The position numbers and the translations under genes are program-made. Positions 1 through 4,174 of a stretch of DNA of 5,054 nucleotides are shown here, in pieces. The notes below the pieces were generated by a model. It was not told the DNA's origin and ran no database searches. It saw only the letters and a program-made list of their open reading frames with translations. The stretch is from Lysobacteraceae bacterium (GTDB lineage Bacteria > Pseudomonadota > Gammaproteobacteria > Xanthomonadales > Xanthomonadaceae). Position 1 is the stretch's first letter; the number at the start of each line of letters is the position of its first letter. The DNA is taken from positions 1-5,054 of the forward strand of contig JAGNNB010000264.1 of the NCBI GenBank assembly GCA_017990865.1, in the 5' to 3' direction.

Positions 1-666
1 GCTACGCTCGGTGCGGCGGTGTTGCTCGCGGGGTCGCGCGCGTCGTGGATCACCTACGGCGTGGTGCTGCTGTTCTCGGGCTGGCGCTTGCTCGGCGGCC
101 GGCGCATGTTGGCGGTGTTCGCGTTCGGCGCGGCGTTGCTCACGGTGTTGTTCTTCGTCTCGCCGCAGGTGCGCGAACGCATCGAGCGCACCACGCATGC
201 GCTCACCGCCGATGCGCAGGGCGTGGACAGCGCGCTGTCGGGGCGCGGACGCATTTGGGGCGCGGCGCTGTGCATGGCGAAGACGCATCCGATCAACGGC
301 GTGGGGCCGCGCGGCTTCCGCGAGGCGTTCCCGGCGTGCGATCCGGAGCCCGGCAAAATCGCCGAATGGGGCCTGGGGCCGGCGTTCCACGCGCATCAGA
401 TCGTGTTGGAAATCCTCAGCGAGACCGGCGTCATCGGTCTGCTGCTTTGGTTGGCGGGCGTGGCCTTGGCGCGTCGCGCATGGCGTTACGCCGAGCCCGC
501 CGCGCGCGAAGCGGCGCACCCGGCGATGTTGGCCTTGGCGGTGACGGTGTTCCCGTTCAACACGCATCTGGCGTTCTATTCCAGTTTCTGGGGCGGCGTC
601 GTGCTGCTGCTTGCGGCGTTGTACGCCGGCAGTCTGTTGGGCCGCGATACGCCCACATCCGCATGA
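1..666 (+). CDS. O-antigen ligase / Wzy_C family membrane protein, 5' end missing
   Basis: The reading frame is open from base 1 and ends at TGA 664-666, giving 221 visible residues of a protein that starts outside the window. The pattern is that of the Wzy_C (O-antigen ligase/polymerase) family: hydrophobic helices at about residues 17-28 and 36-53, a large hydrophilic loop at about 54-140, then helices at about 143-158, 174-190 and 194-212. The SRAS motif (12-15, arginine 13) and the loop segment SGRGRIW...HPINGVGPRGF (80-106) match conserved family regions. The segment HQIVLEILSETGVIGL (132-147) matches the usual 'HN-x-x-LE-x-x-x-ETG-x-x-G' motif, so His132 and Arg13 are the likely functional residues by family analogy. 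A ligase would transfer undecaprenyl-linked O-antigen to lipid A-core at the periplasmic face. The core and lipid A genes nearby favour ligase (WaaL), but sequence alone cannot exclude an O-antigen polymerase (Wzy). Its stop overlaps an ATG (ATGA, 663-666), so it is probably cotranscribed with the next gene. Confidence 0.82.
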   Translation, partial: ATLGAAVLLAGSRASWITYGVVLLFSGWRLLGGRRMLAVFAFGAALLTVLFFVSPQVRERIERTTHALTADAQGVDSALSGRGRIWGAALCMAKTHPINGVGPRGFREAFPACDPEPGKIAEWGLGPAFHAHQIVLEILSETGVIGLLLWLAGVALARRAWRYAEPAAREAAHPAMLALAVTVFPFNTHLAFYSSFWGGVVLLLAALYAGSLLGRDTPTSA

Positions 667-730
667 GCATGCCGTTATGCGTGCCGTTGTGAGCATGCCC
701 TCATGAGGGTGCCGCTATGAGCATGCCGCG
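663..730 (+). repeat. Degenerate 14-bp tandem repeat at a stop/start junction
   Basis: Five adjacent units follow the pattern ATGAGCATGCCGYY: ATGAGCATGCCGTT (663-676), ATGCGTGCCGTT (677-688, two bases shorter), GTGAGCATGCCCTC (689-702), ATGAGGGTGCCGCT (703-716) and ATGAGCATGCCGCG (717-730). The first unit begins inside the ligase stop codon, and the last contains the start of the glycosyltransferase. Four of the five units begin with ATGA or GTGA, where a start codon overlaps a stop codon by one or two bases of frame shift. This creates very short reading frames at 663-692 (9 codons plus stop), 689-706 (5; or 9 from ATG 677) and 703-720 (5), each ending on the start codon of the next. The repeat most likely arose by tandem duplication of the original ATGA junction. 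Whether the mini-frames are translated is unknown. Confidence 0.8.
698..709 (+). promoter_or_regulatory. Shine-Dalgarno inside a perfect palindrome
   Basis: GAGGG at 705-709 lies 7 nt before ATG 717 and is the only good ribosome binding site in the junction. It therefore favours 717 over the in-frame ATG at 723, which would be 13 nt away. The site is the right half of the perfect 12-bp palindrome CCCTCATGAGGG. In RNA it could form a 4-bp stem (CCCT/AGGG) around a CATG loop, with two possible flanking G-U pairs (696-697 with 710-711). That would weakly mask the site until a ribosome translating the upstream mini-frames opens it. Pairing is seen in the sequence; the regulatory role is inference. 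Confidence 0.5.
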
Positions 731-1514
731 ACCCAAACTCTCCGCAGTCGTCACCACCTTCGACAACGCGGACACCATCGAACGCTGTTTGCGCAGCCTG
801 GCGTTCTGCGACGAGATCGTCGTACTCGATTCGGGTTCCACTGACGCCACCCGCGAGATCGCCGAGCGCTTGGGCGCACGCACGATCGTCGAGCCGTTCA
901 AAGGCTATAGCGCGCAGAAGCAATCCGCGATCGATCACGCCACGCACGATTGGGTGCTGCTGCTGGATTCGGACGAATGGCTCGACGACGGCGCGCAGTC
1001 TGAGATTCTGCGGGCGATCGCACAGGGCGGCCGCGCGGGTTACAGCGTACGCCGTCGCGAATGGCTGTTTTGGCGCTGGCAATCGCCGCGCAGTCGACAT
1101 AACCGTTACGTGCGTCTATTCGATCGCACGCGCGCGCGCATGAGCGGGCACCGCGTGCACGAAACCGTGGTCGTCGATGATGGTGTCGACGGCGGGATCG
1201 ATGCGCTCGACGCGCTGTTGTGGCATCGCGGCGACCGCGATATCGCCGCGAAAACCGATAAGGCGAATCGCTATTCCAGCCTGCAAGCGCAAGAGCGTCG
1301 CGACAAGCGTGTCTCGTTCCTGCGTTTGCGCATGGTCGCGTATTCGAGCGTCGCGTTCTGGCGCTATTACGCCTTGCGCGGGCATTGGCGCGCAGGTTGG
1401 GCCGGTTATGTCGCCGCACGCATTCATGCGTTCTACGCGTTCCAGAAATACGCCAAACACTACGAAGCGCTGCGCCAAGCCGAGGCGAAACGCGACGAGG
1501 CTTCGTCCTCGTGA
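717..1514 (+). CDS. Family 2 glycosyltransferase, WaaE/KdtX-like, LPS core
   Basis: This 265-residue protein has a GT-A fold of family GT2. It opens with the nucleotide-binding strand LSAVVTTFDNADTIERCL (8-25), followed by VVLDSGSTD (35-43) and the metal-binding DxD-type motif LLLDSDEW (81-88). Downstream are R-rich acceptor-loop sequences and SGHRVHE (143-149), a His-Glu motif typical of the WaaE/KdtX group. The C-terminal part (about 200-250) is rich in aromatic and basic residues (FWRYYALRGHWRAGW), suited to peripheral binding at the inner membrane. WaaE enzymes of Klebsiella and Serratia add a beta-glucose to the first heptose of the inner core. That acceptor is plausible here but not shown by the sequence. 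The start at 717 is chosen because GAGGG stands 7 nt upstream and the ATG overlaps a preceding stop (ATGA). It follows the ligase gene in the same direction and probably shares its transcript. A small 6-bp hairpin (1495-1500/1507-1512) spans its stop but has no T-run. Confidence 0.9.
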   Translation: MSMPRPKLSAVVTTFDNADTIERCLRSLAFCDEIVVLDSGSTDATREIAERLGARTIVEPFKGYSAQKQSAIDHATHDWVLLLDSDEWLDDGAQSEILRAIAQGGRAGYSVRRREWLFWRWQSPRSRHNRYVRLFDRTRARMSGHRVHETVVVDDGVDGGIDALDALLWHRGDRDIAAKTDKANRYSSLQAQERRDKRVSFLRLRMVAYSSVAFWRYYALRGHWRAGWAGYVAARIHAFYAFQKYAKHYEALRQAEAKRDEASSS

Positions 1515-1543
1515 CGTTCGGTTCCGGTAACTCGCGGTAACGC
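1515..1543. other. 29-bp convergent gap between glycosyltransferase and lpxL
   Basis: The two genes face each other with only 29 bp between their stop codons. The gap holds a short direct repeat, CGGTAAC, at 1525-1531 and 1535-1541 (10-bp period). There is no T-run or strong hairpin, so I see no intrinsic terminator for either gene and read-through into the opposite gene is likely unless Rho acts. Confidence 0.6.
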
Positions 1544-2458
1544 TCAGCGCTCGTAGGGCGAACGCCCGTCCGGTTGGCGTTTGAAGCGGCGGTGGATCCA
1601 CAAATACTGTTCCGGCGCTTCGCGCGCCATGGTTTCGATCGCGCCGATTACGCGCGCGGTATCGGCCGCGGCGTCTTCGCTCGGAAATTCCGCGAATGCC
1701 GGCCAGAACCGCAGCGTGTAGCCGCCGTCGTCGCGGCGCCAATGTTGGAACATCACAACCGCCGCGCCCGACAGTCGCGCCAATTGATGCGTGGAACTCA
1801 GGCTTTTCGCCGGCTGGCCGAAGAACGGCACGAACACGCTCTCGCCTTTGCTCGGGTCTTGATCCGGCGCGTACCACAACAACCCGCCGCGCTTGAGATG
1901 CTTCACCGCGCCGCGCAAATCCTGTTTCTTGAACATGCCCGCGGCGTAGCGCGAACGCCCGCGCAGCACCGCCCATTCCATCGCCGCCTGCGGGTAGGGC
2001 CGATACATGCCGGCGAGCGGCACCGCATCGCAGGCGAGGCGCGCGCACATTTCCAGCGTGGTGAAATGGCCCGACACCACGATCACCCCGCGGCCTTCTG
2101 CCTGCGCCGCTTGCACATGCTCCGCGCCTTCGATGCGCAGGCCGCGGCGCTGCGGTTGCACCGAGCCCCACCACGCGCGCCCGAATTCGAACAGCGCGAT
2201 GCCCAGCGCATCGAAATGCCGCCGCAACAAGACCTCGCGTTCGTGCGCGTCGAGCGCGGGGAAACACAGTTCGAGATTGCGCGCGGCCACCCGTCGCCGA
2301 CCGCGCAGCGCGATCCGCAGCAAGGTCCCGAAGGCGCGACCGAGCGCGCGCTGCAGCGGCCACGGCAAGCGCGCCAGCAGCGCCAATGCGCCGATTCCGG
2401 CCCATGCGGGCCAATCGCGGGGCGAGCGCGGCGGTGGGGCGTCGAAGGCGAAGGACAT
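1544..2458 (-). CDS. lpxL: Lipid A biosynthesis lauroyl (late) acyltransferase LpxL/HtrB
   Basis: The 304-residue protein matches the LpxL/LpxM/HtrB late acyltransferase family in length and motifs. It has a short N-terminal hydrophobic anchor (about 19-35) and the conserved RNLELCFP (60-67). The catalytic H(X4)E motif is HFTTLE (His131, Glu136). Further family blocks are MYRPYPQAAMEW (151-162), LLWYAPDQD (193-201), VFVPFFGQPA (208-217) and the C-terminal QYLWIHRRFKRQPDG (284-298). The enzyme uses acyl-ACP to acylate the hydroxyl of an existing acyl chain on Kdo-bearing lipid A, at the cytoplasmic side of the inner membrane, and so acts after WaaA. Family members with different acyl-chain or position preference cannot be separated by eye, so LpxL rather than LpxM is an inference from neighbourhood and similarity. 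The gene runs convergently to the glycosyltransferase and divergently from waaA. ATG 2458 lacks a well-placed Shine-Dalgarno: GGAG is 14 nt away. Confidence 0.95.
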   Translation of the reverse strand: MSFAFDAPPPRSPRDWPAWAGIGALALLARLPWPLQRALGRAFGTLLRIALRGRRRVAARNLELCFPALDAHEREVLLRRHFDALGIALFEFGRAWWGSVQPQRRGLRIEGAEHVQAAQAEGRGVIVVSGHFTTLEMCARLACDAVPLAGMYRPYPQAAMEWAVLRGRSRYAAGMFKKQDLRGAVKHLKRGGLLWYAPDQDPSKGESVFVPFFGQPAKSLSSTHQLARLSGAAVVMFQHWRRDDGGYTLRFWPAFAEFPSEDAAADTARVIGAIETMAREAPEQYLWIHRRFKRQPDGRSPYER

Positions 2459-2463
2459 GCGGC

Positions 2464-2469
2464 ATTGTA
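2464..2469 (-). promoter_or_regulatory. Candidate -10 element for lpxL, possibly leaderless
   Basis: Read on the minus strand, TACAAT (5 of 6 matches to TATAAT) ends 5 nt before the A of the lpxL start codon. A -10 box at this distance would place transcription start at or next to that A, giving a leaderless or nearly leaderless message. I see no convincing -35 at 16-18 bp. The nearest similar hexamer, CCGACA (2500-2495), is 25 bp away. The hexamer is seen; promoter activity is inferred. Confidence 0.4.
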
Positions 2470-2523
2470 AGGCTCCGGCCTCGCGCCGCCGCCGTGTCGG
2501 GCGCTTCGCCCCGCCGACCCGGT

Positions 2524-2529
2524 TATCCT
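2524..2529 (+). promoter_or_regulatory. Candidate -10 element for waaA, possibly leaderless
   Basis: TATCCT (4 of 6 matches to TATAAT, and of TANNNT form) ends 6 nt before ATG 2536. No Shine-Dalgarno is visible between it and the start codon. If used, it would start the transcript at about the first base of waaA. No clear -35 hexamer lies at normal spacing, in keeping with the GC-rich background. An in-frame GTG at 2530 is an alternative start, but it would lie directly behind the hexamer. Confidence 0.35.
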
Positions 2530-2535
2530 GTGCGG

Positions 2536-3915
2536 ATGCGGGCCGGCACCTTCGAACGTGCGATCGAACTCACCCTGCGCGGCCTGTATTCGGCCGCGTT
2601 GTACGTCTTGCTGCCGGTCACGCTGTATCACCTGGTCTGGCGCGGTTTCCGTCAGCGCGCCTATCTGCTGCGCTGGGACGAGCGTTACGCGCTGTATCGC
2701 GAGCCGCAGACCGAGGTGCAGGCGGCGCGACAGACCGCGGTCGCGGCGGCGACGTCATCGGACGACGAGCCCATCGAGCAAATCGAACACGTCTGGGTGC
2801 ATGCGGTGTCCGTCGGCGAGGTGAACGCCGCTGCGCCGCTGATCAACGCGCTGCTGCGCGAGCGCCCGCATCTGCGCTTGCTGGTCACCACCATCACGCC
2901 GACCGGCTCCGATCGCGTGCGCGCGCTGTGGGGCGCGCGGGTGCGGCACGTCTATTTGCCTTACGACCTCACCGGCGCGGTCAAGCGGTTTTTGCGCCGG
3001 CATCGCCCGCAGTTGGCGCTGATCGTCGAAACCGAATTGTGGCCGAACCTGTTGTTCGCCTGCCGCGATCACGGCATTCCCGCGTATCTGGTCAATGCGC
3101 GTTTGTCGGAGCGTTCGTTGCGCGGTTATCGCGCGCTGCGGCCCTTGGTGGGCCGTGCCTTGCGCACGCTGCGCAGCGTCGCCGCGCAATCCGACGCCGA
3201 CGCCGAACGCTTCCGCCGTTTGGGGGCGCGCGCGGATCAGACCATCGTCTGCGGCAATCTCAAATACGACACGCCGGTCGATCCCGCGATCGAGGTCTTC
3301 GCGCGCGAGTTCCGCGCGTCTTGCGGCGAGCGCCCGGTCTGGATCGCCGCCAGCACGCATCCGGACGAAGAGGCGGCGATGCTGGAGATCGATCGGAAGC
3401 TTCGCGCGCACTGGCCGCAGTTGTTGATGCTGTGGGCGCCGCGACACCCGGAGCGTTTCCGCCCGGCGACGCAGCAGGCGATCGACGCCGGTTTGCGCGT
3501 GGCGACCCGCAAACTCACGCGCTTGCCGGATCGCGAGGATGCGGTGTTCGTGATCGACACGCTGGGCGAATTGATGGGCTTCTACGCCTGCGCCGATGTC
3601 GCCTTCGTCGGCGGCAGTCTGCAGCCCATCGGCGGGCACAATCTGCTCGAACCCGCGGCCGTCGGCACCGCGGTCGTCACCGGCCCGCATCTGCATAATT
3701 TCAGCGACATCGCCGCGCAGATGCGCAACGCCGACGCGCTGCGCGTGGTGGATGATGCCGACGCGGCGGCCGATGTCTTAGGCACCTTGTTGGCCGATCC
3801 CGACGAACGCGCGCGCATGGCGCGTGCGGGCTTGGCGTTGGTGGAGCAAGGTCGCGGCGCATTGCAGCGCACGCTGGCGTTGATCGCGGAGGGCGTCGAC
3901 GCGCCGATGCGATAG
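2536..3915 (+). CDS. waaA: 3-deoxy-D-manno-octulosonic acid (Kdo) transferase WaaA
   Basis: The 459-residue product is WaaA/KdtA, which transfers Kdo from CMP-Kdo to the tetraacyl lipid A precursor at the inner membrane. Its blocks appear in family order: N-terminal membrane anchor (about 17-35, LYSAALYVLLPVTLYHLVW), RWDERYALYR (46-55), HAVSVGE (89-95) with Glu95 the likely catalytic base, TTITPTGSDRV (118-128), VYLPYD (139-144), ETELWPNLLFA (165-175), NARLSERS (187-194), GNLKYD (240-245), WIAASTHPDEE (269-279), APRHPERF (301-308), and the CMP-Kdo-binding FVGGSLQPIGGHNLLEP (357-373). It is longer than the roughly 425-residue E. coli enzyme. Two differences explain this: about 11 extra N-terminal residues and an insertion of about 20 residues within 57-84. 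ATG 2536 is preferred since it is the first ATG before the membrane anchor. An in-frame GTG lies at 2530, and the frame stays open further upstream across the lpxL start. Its TAG stop is the edge of a REP-like palindrome. Confidence 0.97.
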   Translation: MRAGTFERAIELTLRGLYSAALYVLLPVTLYHLVWRGFRQRAYLLRWDERYALYREPQTEVQAARQTAVAAATSSDDEPIEQIEHVWVHAVSVGEVNAAAPLINALLRERPHLRLLVTTITPTGSDRVRALWGARVRHVYLPYDLTGAVKRFLRRHRPQLALIVETELWPNLLFACRDHGIPAYLVNARLSERSLRGYRALRPLVGRALRTLRSVAAQSDADAERFRRLGARADQTIVCGNLKYDTPVDPAIEVFAREFRASCGERPVWIAASTHPDEEAAMLEIDRKLRAHWPQLLMLWAPRHPERFRPATQQAIDAGLRVATRKLTRLPDREDAVFVIDTLGELMGFYACADVAFVGGSLQPIGGHNLLEPAAVGTAVVTGPHLHNFSDIAAQMRNADALRVVDDADAAADVLGTLLADPDERARMARAGLALVEQGRGALQRTLALIAEGVDAPMR

Positions 3916-3933
3916 GGCGGGCTTGAGCCCGCC
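3912..3933 (+). repeat. REP-like palindrome copy 1, overlapping the waaA stop
   Basis: ATAG (3912-3915) is followed directly by GGCGGGCTTGAGCCCGCC (3916-3933), a 7-bp perfect stem with a TTGA loop. The layout of a tetranucleotide head plus GC stem-loop resembles the GTAG-headed REP elements (SMAG type) of Stenotrophomonas and relatives, with A in place of the first G. The last three bases of the head are the waaA stop codon. There is no T-run, so it is not a classical terminator, though the hairpin could protect the 3' end of the message from exonucleases. Confidence 0.65.
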
Positions 3934-4016
3934 GATCGTCTGCCGCATGCCGTGAAATTCGAAGGGCCTGTGCCTGCGCGATTGGGGCGATTTGCCGGGT
4001 TCATGTCGCGAGATTT

Positions 4017-4038
4017 GGCGGGCTTGAGCTCGCCCTAC
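4017..4038 (-). repeat. REP-like palindrome copy 2, inverted relative to copy 1
   Basis: On the minus strand this reads GTAG, then GGCGAGCTCAAGCCCGCC, i.e. a complete GTAG head followed by a stem-loop with a single mismatch. Its 18-bp core differs from copy 1 in one base (C 3929 against T 4030). The two heads point outward (TAGGGC 3913-3918, GCCCTA 4033-4037 region), and the palindromes are 101 bp apart, so together they look like a REP doublet. The roughly 83 bp between them hold nothing I recognise. Confidence 0.65.
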
Positions 4039-4049
4039 GAGGTTCGACG

Positions 4050-4080
4050 TTTCGTGCGCGAACGAATCGTCCGCACGAAA
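4050..4080. repeat. Inverted repeat abutting the terminator
   Basis: TTTCGTGCG (4050-4058) and CGCACGAAA (4072-4080) form a perfect 9-bp inverted repeat around a 13-nt loop. On the minus strand the first three bases of its stem are the last half of the terminator T-run, so the two structures compete for these bases. It may be a back-up stem, or a remnant of another element. No function can be assigned. Confidence 0.55.
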
Positions 4081-4117
4081 AAACGAACGCCGCGCGACTT
4101 GCGTCGTGCGGCGTTCG
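4078..4117 (-). terminator. Rho-independent terminator of tolC
   Basis: CGAACGCCGC (4084-4093) pairs perfectly with GCGGCGTTCG (4108-4117). A further 4 bp (4095-4098 with 4103-4106) extend the stem beyond one mismatch. On the minus strand the stem is 10 bp, one A-C mismatch, 4 bp and a GCAA (GNRA-type) tetraloop. It is followed at once by six T residues (the A-run 4078-4083 on the plus strand). It lies 57 nt past the tolC stop and has every element of an intrinsic terminator for that gene. The plus strand has no T-run after the hairpin, so it is not an obvious terminator for waaA. Confidence 0.92.
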
Positions 4118-4174
4118 GTGCGTGGGATGTGCGCGCCGCGCGACCACAGCGAAACGCGAGTCGACGAAACGAAA

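Noticed and set aside
1495..1512. Hairpin ACGAGG/CCTCGT at the glycosyltransferase stop as a terminator
   Set aside because: The stem is only 6 bp and no T-run follows on either strand.
1550..1561. A 12-bp match (CTCGTAGGGCGA) between the end of lpxL and the GTAG head of REP copy 2, hinting at a third REP
   Set aside because: A 12-bp match is near chance level in 5 kb of GC-rich DNA, the stem beside it is only 4-5 bp, and the encoded C-terminus (RQPDGRSPYER) fits the acyltransferase family.
1116..2465. Long open frame of 449 codons on the minus strand, overlapping lpxL and part of the glycosyltransferase
   Set aside because: Its translation is arginine/alanine-rich with no family pattern and it overlaps two well-supported genes; it is a GC-rich shadow frame. 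Its start codon is discussed only as a possible decoy.
1574..2470. 298-codon open frame antisense to lpxL
   Set aside because: It mirrors lpxL codon structure (Arg/Gln/His-rich) and shows no recognisable motif or ribosome site.
2755..3696. 313-codon open frame antisense to waaA
   Set aside because: It is antisense to a strongly conserved gene, with low-complexity Arg/Gln/Asp composition and no supporting start signal.
2007..3698. 563-codon open frame on the plus strand across the lpxL start and most of waaA
   Set aside because: It crosses the divergent control region, is out of frame with waaA and has a composition typical of a shadow frame.
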